From NCBI GenBank assembly GCA_030622295.1, contig JAUXGI010000038.1, positions 1 through 8,012 on the forward strand: a stretch of 8,012 nt of DNA. The letters run 5' to 3'. The stretch is from Planctomycetota bacterium (GTDB taxonomy: Bacteria; Planctomycetota; B129-G9). Each line of letters opens with the position of its first letter. Position 1 is the first letter of the stretch. Positions 1 through 7,224 of this stretch are shown here, one piece after another. Below the pieces are notes generated by a model that worked only from the letters and a program-made list of their open reading frames with translations, ran no database searches and was not told the DNA's origin. A program made the translations under genes and the position numbers.

Positions 1-758
1 TCCTCTTCGGTGAAGTCGCCGAATGGCGAGCCGGCACCTTTCATCTTGCCGCTCTTTATCGTGTGGACCTTCACGCCGATGTTGCCCAGTCCCTCCTGCA
101 CATTTATGAGCATCGCGATAACGCCGATGCTGCCGGTAGTGCAGGTGGGCATGGCGACTATCTTGTCCGCGGGCGCTGAGATGTAGTAGCCGCCGGAAGC
201 GGCCACGTCCTTCATGAACACTATGACGGGCAGTCCGCTTTTCTTCTTGAACTCCGTCAGCAGGTGGTGCATTTCGTCGCTTGCCGTCACATACCCGCCC
301 GGACTGTTCACTTCAACGATTACTGCCTTGACGCTGGGGTCGGAGTGCACCGCGGCCAACTGTCCCTTGAAAGTACTCAGTTGCCCGAGGATGGTGCCGA
401 GAAAGGCCTGTTTGTCCATATCGTCTATTAAGCCTTCGACCCTGATGACGGCTATCTTGTCTTTTGCGTGTGCATCGGAGTAATACTCATCCGTGAAAGC
501 CTTGAACTCTCCATGTCTCTCCACTCCCATGGCCAGGCCGACGAGCAGGAACATGTTCATTCCCGCGCTGAAGAGCAGCAGTATGCCGAAGATTATGGCA
601 ATCCAGAATCCGGCCCTGCTGGTGCGGGGAGGGGGCGGCGGGGCGGCCGGCGGAGGTTGCGGCTGTGCACCCTGCGGCGGCGGCGGTGTGTCCTGCCGGG
701 GCGGTTGCACGCCGGGCTGCGGCGGCCGTCCTTCTGGAGGAGGTATTCCCTGTTCCAT
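1..758 (-). CDS. sppA: Signal peptide peptidase SppA (protease IV family), 3'-truncated by the window edge
   Basis: Membrane-anchored serine protease of the S49 family, which degrades leftover signal peptides in the membrane. I translated the minus strand by hand: 252 codons run without a stop from ATG 758 to the left edge, so the C-terminus is missing. Residues 1-48 form a proline/glutamine-rich cytoplasmic head (residues 6-45 are about half proline). One membrane anchor spans about 50-78. The S49 core follows: IRVEGLID near 105-112, NSPGG at 151-155, and the nucleophile Ser188 in DVAASGGYY. The general-base Lys240 lies in SGKMKGAGSP. The Ser-Lys spacing of 52 residues equals that of Bacillus SppA (Ser147/Lys199), so this is the short single-domain form with both catalytic residues present. 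An AAAGGAG ribosome site at 766-772 lies 7 bases before the ATG. The gene is separated from the upstream operon by 149 bases and a hairpin, and its job looks unrelated to acyl-CoA metabolism. Confidence 0.93.
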   Translation of the reverse strand, partial: MEQGIPPPEGRPPQPGVQPPRQDTPPPPQGAQPQPPPAAPPPPPRTSRAGFWIAIIFGILLLFSAGMNMFLLVGLAMGVERHGEFKAFTDEYYSDAHAKDKIAVIRVEGLIDDMDKQAFLGTILGQLSTFKGQLAAVHSDPSVKAVIVEVNSPGGYVTASDEMHHLLTEFKKKSGLPVIVFMKDVAASGGYYISAPADKIVAMPTCTTGSIGVIAMLINVQEGLGNIGVKVHTIKSGKMKGAGSPFGDFTEE

Positions 759-765
759 GGCTGCT

Positions 766-772
766 CTCCTTT
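766..772 (-). promoter_or_regulatory. Ribosome binding site of sppA
   Basis: AAAGGAG on the minus strand, 7 bases upstream of ATG 758. It fixes the SppA start at the beginning of the proline-rich head rather than at the internal ATG codons inside the membrane segment. Confidence 0.75.
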
Positions 773-843
773 CGGTGCGGTAATTTTTTCAGTTCACTGC
801 GCCGGAGGCGCGTAAATCTCCACCCGTGGGGCGAGGAGACTTC

Positions 844-876
844 CCCACGCCTTCCCGCGCGCGGGGAAGGCGTGGG
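844..876 (-). other. Perfect 13-bp inverted repeat in the spacer before sppA
   Basis: CCCACGCCTTCCC at 844-856 pairs perfectly with its complement at 864-876 around a 7-base GC loop, giving a very stable RNA hairpin on either strand. In the direction of transcription there is no U-tract after it, so it is not a textbook intrinsic terminator. It could still stabilise the operon's 3' end, attenuate read-through into sppA, or be a dispersed palindromic repeat. A competing 7-bp stem (825-831 with 843-849, 11-base loop) shares bases with it, so the two folds exclude each other. A small GCGCC/GGCGC hairpin lies at 799-811. I see no convincing sigma-70 promoter in the 759-907 spacer. Confidence 0.6.
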
Positions 877-907
877 CTTTGTAACCGGTTTCCAGCGTAT
901 CTGCCTG

Positions 908-1459
908 TCAGTCTGCAAAGACAAAGTAAACGTCGGTGGGCTTGAACTTCGAGAGCCTCAGGAACTTGGCGCGGATCTTCCTGCCCACCCAGTCGAGCGT
1001 GGCCTCGTTCGGGTCCGGCCCGACAAGCCTGGAGAGGAACAGCGTGTCCACGTCGTCCCATTCCACCTGTATGAGTATGAACGGACACTGCGGCAGGAAC
1101 TCTTGGCTGCCAAAGTGACACACCGTGAAGGTATGGATGCGGGCTTCCTGCGGCAGTTCAAACCAGTCGCACTCCGCGCCGCACATCATGCAGTGGAACT
1201 TTGGTGTGCCGTAAGTATAACCGCATTTCGGGCACTTCGTGCTCAGCAGTTTCTTGTTTGCCAGTCCTGCAAAGAACGGGGAATCCTGCCCGTATGAGTG
1301 CAGGTAATCTATCTGGTAAGGCTGCTTTATCAATATGGGGCTCATCTCCTTCAGTTGAGAGAGGTCCTTCGGAAAAGGCACGTTGAAAAGCACCGTGCCT
1401 TCTTCCGTTTCTTCCATCTTCGCCTCAACCTCGGGGTTCGGGTTTTCTTTCCTGGCCAT
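908..1459 (-). CDS. DUF35 OB-fold/zinc-ribbon protein, partner of the thiolase-like enzyme
   Basis: A protein of 183 residues with the DUF35 layout: a helical N-terminal part (about 1-70), a rubredoxin-like zinc ribbon with Cys76-x2-Cys79 and Cys90-x2-Cys93, then a C-terminal OB fold (about 100-183). Members of this family bind to thiolase-superfamily enzymes; in archaea they help channel the CoA intermediate between thiolase and HMG-CoA synthase, and in steroid degradation a DUF35 domain supports the Ltp2 aldolase. The gene follows the thiolase-like gene by 41 bases, the expected pairing. I chose ATG 1459 because GGGAG sits 8 bases upstream. A longer reading from TTG 1504 overlaps the thiolase stop codon and adds 15 unconvincing residues. 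All four ribbon cysteines are present, so metal binding is likely. The protein is probably non-catalytic and needed for CoA-ester binding or complex stability. Confidence 0.88.
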   Translation of the reverse strand: MARKENPNPEVEAKMEETEEGTVLFNVPFPKDLSQLKEMSPILIKQPYQIDYLHSYGQDSPFFAGLANKKLLSTKCPKCGYTYGTPKFHCMMCGAECDWFELPQEARIHTFTVCHFGSQEFLPQCPFILIQVEWDDVDTLFLSRLVGPDPNEATLDWVGRKIRAKFLRLSKFKPTDVYFVFAD

Positions 1460-1467
1460 TGTAATTG

Positions 1468-1472
1468 CTCCC
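1468..1472 (-). promoter_or_regulatory. Ribosome binding site deciding the DUF35 start
   Basis: GGGAG on the minus strand, 8 bases upstream of ATG 1459. The alternative TTG at 1504 has no comparable site at a good distance, so the shorter protein is preferred. Confidence 0.65.
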
Positions 1473-1500
1473 TGATTGGGGTTGTTGTCGAAACAGCGCC

Positions 1501-2796
1501 TCAAAAGCCTTTTTCAAGTATCGATACGGTCACATAGGTACCGGTTCCGGCGTGGGAGTGAATCGCGCCCACCCTGGCATCCGGTATCTGAATCGTCTTG
1601 TCGCCCAGATGCTTCTCGGTCGTTTCCTGCAACTGCCAGAAGGCAAAGGCGGCCTGCATCAGGCCGGTTGCGCCGACCGGATGCCCGCAGGCGATAAGGC
1701 CGCCCGACGGGTTGACCGGACAGAGACCCACCTGGCTCTTGTCGGGGAACTCGATCCCGTAGTCGATGTTCTTGAGGAATGGCTTGCCGGACATGACGAA
1801 CTCGCCGCCTTCGCCGTACTTGCACAGCCCCATGTCTTCGTAAGTCTGAATCTCGGACGAGGTGTACGCATCGTGCAGTTCGATGAAGTCGATTTCCTTG
1901 AGGGGGTCCGTTATGCCGGCATGTTCGTAGGCCTGCTTGCTGGCCATTCGCCCCGCGCGGAACGAGTGAACGCCCGGATACTTCAGGTCCTTGTAGTCTT
2001 CTTCCTTTTCGTTGGGCAGCAGGGGCACCTTCAGATGCGGCCTGTCGGCCATACGCATCGCGTCTGTACCTGTCCCCACGCCCCGGATGAATACGGGCTT
2101 GTCGGTGAGTTTCTTCGCCATCTCCTCGCTGGCCAGTATGCAGCAGGCGGCTCCGTCGCTCATCACGCAGACATCCAGCCTGGTCAGCGGCCACGCCACC
2201 ATCGGGGCGTTGCGCACGTCCTCGATGGTCAACCTCATGCGCTTCTGGGCGTACGGATTGTGGAAGGCGTTGCAGTGGTTCTTTACCGAGACGGCGGCCA
2301 GCTGTTCGACGGTTGTGCCGTATTCCTGCATGTGACGCACGACCATCATGGCATAATAGCCGGTGTAGAAGCCGCCGACCGGGTAGTCGAAACTGACGTC
2401 GCTCGCGAGCGCGATGAACTCGTTGCCCTTCCAGGTATTGACGTGGCTCATCGTCTCGAAACCGTAGGCGGCGCAGATTTCCGACCTGCCGGACGCTATC
2501 ATTTCCCACGCGGACTGGAAGCACAGTCCGCCGGTCGCGCCGCCGCCTTCGACCCTGCGCGCCGGCTTGGGGCACAGGCCCAGGTAGTCCGTGGCCATAA
2601 TGCCCGACATCAACTGTCGCTGAAAGTGGTCGGAGAAATATGACGACACGCTGGCGTCTATCATCTCCAGGGTCAATTCCGGCACATCATTCATCGCGTA
2701 GTCGAACGCTTCCTTGGCCAACGCCTGAAATGTGCGGTCGGGGCGCGCCTTCGCAAACTTGCTTATGCCGCCCGATACCATGTAAACTGGTCGCAT
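1501..2796 (-). CDS. Thiolase-superfamily protein (DUF35-associated, SCP-x/archaeal type), lacking the usual nucleophilic Cys
   Basis: A 431-residue protein with the thiolase double fold, resembling the lipid-transfer/SCP-x and archaeal acetoacetyl-CoA thiolase branch. Recognisable elements are the N-terminal loop around VEGGGATGG (82-90), ELHDAYTSSEI with His308 followed by YEDMGL (306-324), NPSGGLIACGHPVGATG with the active-site His372 (362-378), and a C-terminal HSHAGTG turn (413-419). The family's reactive cysteine normally lies in a Cys-Ala-Ser/Thr-Gly context; here that position is Gly86 (codon 2539-2541). The second catalytic cysteine also has no obvious counterpart. The histidines remain, so the protein may be a thiolase-fold enzyme with other chemistry (for example a retro-aldolase like Ltp2), a different acyl transfer, or a CoA-binding partner. 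The next gene encodes a DUF35 protein, its usual companion. ATG 2796 has a strong AAAGGAG 7 bases upstream. Automatic annotation would probably say acetyl-CoA acetyltransferase. Confidence 0.88.
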   Translation of the reverse strand: MRPVYMVSGGISKFAKARPDRTFQALAKEAFDYAMNDVPELTLEMIDASVSSYFSDHFQRQLMSGIMATDYLGLCPKPARRVEGGGATGGLCFQSAWEMIASGRSEICAAYGFETMSHVNTWKGNEFIALASDVSFDYPVGGFYTGYYAMMVVRHMQEYGTTVEQLAAVSVKNHCNAFHNPYAQKRMRLTIEDVRNAPMVAWPLTRLDVCVMSDGAACCILASEEMAKKLTDKPVFIRGVGTGTDAMRMADRPHLKVPLLPNEKEEDYKDLKYPGVHSFRAGRMASKQAYEHAGITDPLKEIDFIELHDAYTSSEIQTYEDMGLCKYGEGGEFVMSGKPFLKNIDYGIEFPDKSQVGLCPVNPSGGLIACGHPVGATGLMQAAFAFWQLQETTEKHLGDKTIQIPDARVGAIHSHAGTGTYVTVSILEKGF

Positions 2797-2803
2797 TACG
2801 GTA

Positions 2804-2819
2804 CTCCTTTCTCAAAGGA
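2804..2819 (-). promoter_or_regulatory. Ribosome binding site of the thiolase-like gene, inside a small hairpin
   Basis: AAAGGAG (2804-2810) lies 7 bases before ATG 2796. Six of its bases form the 3' arm of a perfect 6-bp stem (TCCTTT/AAAGGA, 2805-2819, triloop GAG), which could partly hide it from ribosomes. The stem is short and AU-rich, so regulation is only a possibility. The rest of the 72-base gap to the preceding gene shows no terminator. Confidence 0.55.
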
Positions 2820-2868
2820 ATAATTGAAGGAATCACGCTATTTTTCCCCGCTCTGACACGCACCTGCC

Positions 2869-3288
2869 TTAACCTTTTTTCGCTGAGGCCCTTTTTCTTT
2901 CAACTTCTTCCCGTATGTAGTCTACGAGTTCTTTCGAGGAAGTTCCGGGCCCGAACAGGTGTCCGATGCCCATCTTCTGCAACTCCGTGATGTCCTCTTC
3001 CGGGATGATTCCGCCCCCGTGTAGCAGGACGTCGCCCATGCCGTTCTCATCGAGGAGTTTCTTGACGGCCGGGAAAAGCGTCATGTGCGCGCCGGAGTGT
3101 ATGCTCAAGCCGACCACGTCCACGTCCACCTGAAGAGCGGTCTGGACTATCATCTCCGGCGTCTGGTGCAGGCCGGTGTATATTACCTCCATGCCCGCGT
3201 CGCGCAACGCCGCCGCCACGACCCGCGCGCCTCTATCGTGCCCGTCGAGTCCGGGCTTAGCCACAAGAACTCTTATCTTGCGTTCCAT
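2869..3288 (-). CDS. Cobalamin-binding small subunit of a B12-dependent acyl-CoA mutase
   Basis: A stand-alone 139-residue B12-binding domain of Rossmann type, which carries adenosylcobalamin for the large subunit encoded just upstream. Numbered from ATG 3288, the base-off/His-on motif DGHDRG is at 15-20, with His17 as the lower axial cobalt ligand. The loop that usually reads Ser-x-Leu is Ser62-Ile-His64 here, followed by SGAHMTLF. The GGG at 91-93 ([10 protein letters not shown]) lines the nucleotide-tail pocket, and FGPGTSSKE closes the fold. The length matches the separate small subunits of isobutyryl-CoA mutase (IcmB) and of split archaeal methylmalonyl-CoA mutases. A GTG at 3297 would add three residues; I prefer ATG 3288 because the protein then begins [13 protein letters not shown], typical of the family. 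The start lies about a dozen bases after the large-subunit stop, so the two are probably translated together and in matching amounts. Confidence 0.94.
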   Translation of the reverse strand: MERKIRVLVAKPGLDGHDRGARVVAAALRDAGMEVIYTGLHQTPEMIVQTALQVDVDVVGLSIHSGAHMTLFPAVKKLLDENGMGDVLLHGGGIIPEEDITELQKMGIGHLFGPGTSSKELVDYIREEVERKRASAKKG

Positions 3289-3299
3289 GATTTCCACTC

Positions 3300-5015
<1,716 letters not shown>

Positions 5016-5061
5016 GTTGTAGTCCGTACGGTACTAAAAGCCTAAGTTATGAACGCCTGCT

Positions 5062-6003
5062 TTAGGAATTGCGCAGCCTGTCTATAAATTTCGCGGCCGC
5101 GTCGTAAGGTGTTTGCCGACGGGCTGCGACTCTCTCGGCGGCACGCTCAATTTCCTGTCGGTTCTCTTCGCCGAGCCAAAGCGACCGCTTCACGTGAGCG
5201 TCCACTATCGTCTTTATTTTTAACGCAAGTCCCTTGCGGCGGCGCTTCATCAGCATGTCCCGCGACTTCAGGCGCTCCATGTGACCGAGCACGGCTTTCG
5301 CCAGTTCATCGACTCCCCCGCCGGTGAGCCCCTGCGTCAATACGACCGGCGGCTCCCAGCCCTGCCAGTCTTTCCTGAGGCTCAGCATTACCTTTATCTC
5401 GTCGGCCAGCCTGTCTGCGCCCTCGCGGTCGGCCTTGTTTACGGCAAAGACGTCCGCTATCTCCATCAGGCCCGCCTTCATAGTCTGTATCCGGTCGCCC
5501 GCTTCGGGATATAGCACGACGACGGTGGTGTCACTGATATTGACGATATCCAGTTCTTCCTGGCCGACGCCGACGGTTTCGATGAACACGTAGTTCTTGC
5601 CCAGCGCGTCGAGGATGTCGGCGGCGTCCTGTGTGGCCATGGCCAGGCCGCCGGTGCCGCCGCGGCTGGCCATGGAGCGGATGAACACGTCCGGGTCCGT
5701 GAACCAGTCGCTCATGCGTATCCTGTCGCCGAGCAACGCTCCGCCGGAAAAGGGGCTGGTGGGGTCAACCGCCAGCACTCCCACGGTTTTGCCCTGCTTG
5801 CGAAAGAACGCAATAAGTTCGGCGGTCAGGGTGCTCTTGCCCGCGCCGGGCGGGCCGGTTATGCCTACACGGTGGGCACGGCCCGTATGCGGGTATATTT
5901 CCTTGAGCAGGTCAACCGCATCGGGTCCTTCGCTTTCCACCAGCGTGATAGCGCGCGCCGCGGCCAAGCGGTCGCCTTTGAGCACTCGTTCTGCGATATT
6001 CAA
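5062..6003 (-). CDS. meaB: MeaB/ArgK-type GTPase, chaperone of the B12 acyl-CoA mutase
   Basis: A G3E-family GTPase of 313 residues, about the usual MeaB length. It gates delivery of adenosylcobalamin to the mutase and protects or repairs the enzyme after inactivation. Visible motifs: an N-terminal helix with a conserved LVESE stretch (21-25), Walker A GPPGAGKST (50-58), DPTSPFSGGA (80-89), the base/switch segment ETVGVGQEE (142-150), and guanine specificity NKAD (189-192). A basic helical C-terminal dimerisation arm (about 230-313) follows, with KRRRKG near 255. The start is TTG 6003: an in-frame TAA directly precedes it, and the next residues (NIAERVLKGD) match the family start, so no earlier start is possible. 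AGAGGTG at 6015-6021 lies 11 bases upstream. It sits between the dehydrogenase (44-base gap) and the mutase large subunit (46-base gap), which assigns it to this mutase. Isobutyryl-CoA mutases use close relatives (MeaI), so it does not settle the substrate. Confidence 0.96.
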   Translation of the reverse strand: MNIAERVLKGDRLAAARAITLVESEGPDAVDLLKEIYPHTGRAHRVGITGPPGAGKSTLTAELIAFFRKQGKTVGVLAVDPTSPFSGGALLGDRIRMSDWFTDPDVFIRSMASRGGTGGLAMATQDAADILDALGKNYVFIETVGVGQEELDIVNISDTTVVVLYPEAGDRIQTMKAGLMEIADVFAVNKADREGADRLADEIKVMLSLRKDWQGWEPPVVLTQGLTGGGVDELAKAVLGHMERLKSRDMLMKRRRKGLALKIKTIVDAHVKRSLWLGEENRQEIERAAERVAARRQTPYDAAAKFIDRLRNS

Positions 6004-6047
6004 TTAACTTTCCGCACCTCTGTTTTTGATATCATCCGCGCCGTTTC

Positions 6048-7193
6048 TCAGTCGCGCAGGAAGGCGCGGGAGATGACGATGTTCTGGATTTCCGATGTCC
6101 CCTCGTAGAGTTCCGTTATCTTGGCATCACGGTAGAAGCGCTCCACCGGATACTCCTTGGTGTATCCGTATCCGCCGAAGATCTGCACGGCGTTATTCGC
6201 GGCCTTGTTGCAGGCGGTTGATGAGAAAAGTTTGGCCATCGAGGCCTCGATAGTGTGTCGCACGCCGAGGTCTTTCAGGTGCGCCGCCCTGAGGGTAAGG
6301 AGTTTCGCCGCGTCCAGTTCCATTGCCATCTCGGCTATCATCCATTGAATCGGCTGGAACGCGCCGATGGGTTTGCCGAACTGCTTGCGCTCCCTGGCGT
6401 ACTTCGCGCATTCCTCCAGGCAACCCATCAAAATGCCGCATGCCTGTGAAGCAATGCCGATTCGCCCGCCGTCGAGCGTGTCCATTGCTATCTTGAAGCC
6501 CTGGTTGTATTCGCCCAGCAGGTTTTCCTCGGGCACTTCCAGGTCGTCGAAACTCAACTCCACGGTGTCGGAGGCGCGGATGCCCAGTTTCTTTTCGTGC
6601 GTGCCGACGCTGTATCCTTTGAAATCCTTTTCGAGGATAAACGCGGTAATGTTGTTCCCGCGCCGGGCCTCCTTGTCGGACACGGCAAAGGTGATAATGA
6701 CGTCCGCCACGCCCGCGTTGGTAATCCACACCTTGGAGCCGTTAAGGATATAGCGGTCGCCTTTTTTAACCGCGGTGGTTTTCAGGGCCGCCGCGTCGCT
6801 GCCGGCGGTGGACTCGGTCAGGGCGTAGGCGCCTATCCACTCTCCGCTGGCCAGTTTCGGCAGGTATTTTTTCTTTTGCTCTTCGGCGCCGAACTTGAGC
6901 AGCGGATTGCTGAGCAGGGAGTTATGCACGGAGAGGGTAACACCGGTGGACGCGCACACGCGGCTGACTTCCATTATTGTCAGCACCAGGGCAACGTTGC
7001 CCGCGCCCGTGCCGCCGTACTTCTCCGGTATGATCATTCCCAGGAAACCCAGTTCGGCCAGTTTCTTTGCTATGGGCCAGGGGAATTCTTCCTTCAGGTC
7101 GTACTCCGCTGCGACAGGGCGGATTTCTTTCTCGGTAAAATCCCGCGCGGTCTGTCGAATAGCCTCCTGTTCTTCCGTCAGATCGAAGTCCAT
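6048..7193 (-). CDS. Short-chain acyl-CoA dehydrogenase (butyryl/branched-chain type)
   Basis: FAD flavoprotein of 381 residues, full family length, which introduces an alpha-beta double bond into an acyl-CoA and passes electrons to an electron-transfer flavoprotein (not encoded here). In order: N-terminal helical domain (1-120), the FAD/substrate strand ALTESTAGSDA (124-134) with WITNA (156-160), the middle beta domain, and a C-terminal helical domain with RKQFGKPI (269-276) and GGYGYTKEYPVERFYRD (340-356). The catalytic base is Glu364 in ELYEGTSEIQ, the position used by short- and medium-chain enzymes rather than the alternative site of isovaleryl-CoA and long-chain types. This suggests butyryl-, isobutyryl- or 2-methylbutyryl-CoA as substrate; sequence alone does not choose. 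GGGAGG at 7204-7209 lies 10 bases before ATG 7193. The gene starts 31 bases after the transporter stop and precedes meaB by 44 bases, so co-transcription is likely. Confidence 0.95.
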   Translation of the reverse strand: MDFDLTEEQEAIRQTARDFTEKEIRPVAAEYDLKEEFPWPIAKKLAELGFLGMIIPEKYGGTGAGNVALVLTIMEVSRVCASTGVTLSVHNSLLSNPLLKFGAEEQKKKYLPKLASGEWIGAYALTESTAGSDAAALKTTAVKKGDRYILNGSKVWITNAGVADVIITFAVSDKEARRGNNITAFILEKDFKGYSVGTHEKKLGIRASDTVELSFDDLEVPEENLLGEYNQGFKIAMDTLDGGRIGIASQACGILMGCLEECAKYARERKQFGKPIGAFQPIQWMIAEMAMELDAAKLLTLRAAHLKDLGVRHTIEASMAKLFSSTACNKAANNAVQIFGGYGYTKEYPVERFYRDAKITELYEGTSEIQNIVISRAFLRD

Positions 7194-7203
7194 CAGTCTT
7201 TTG

Positions 7204-7209
7204 CCTCCC
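7204..7209 (-). promoter_or_regulatory. Ribosome binding site of the acyl-CoA dehydrogenase
   Basis: GGGAGG on the minus strand, 10 bases before ATG 7193 and inside the 31-base gap after the transporter stop. This gap leaves no room for a terminator plus promoter, which supports co-transcription. Confidence 0.65.
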
Positions 7210-7224
7210 GTGTTGTTGTCTGTT

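Noticed and set aside
844..876. Calling the hairpin an intrinsic terminator
   Set aside because: No run of U follows the stem in the transcribed direction, so it was left as an inverted repeat of unknown role.
487..924. Long open frames on both strands over the GC-rich spacer and the start of sppA
   Set aside because: They are overlaps of the real SppA frame and its proline-coding GC-rich stretch; the translations are Arg/Gly/Ala-rich with no family resemblance, and they run across the hairpin spacer.
1514..2575. 353-residue minus-strand open frame in another frame of the thiolase-like gene
   Set aside because: Arg-rich shadow frame with no domain signature; the thiolase frame has the ribosome site and the family motifs.
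1465..2643. 392-residue plus-strand open frame opposite the thiolase-like gene
   Set aside because: It is the antisense of a well-supported thiolase-fold gene; its composition is typical of a GC-rich complementary frame, and it shows no recognisable motif.
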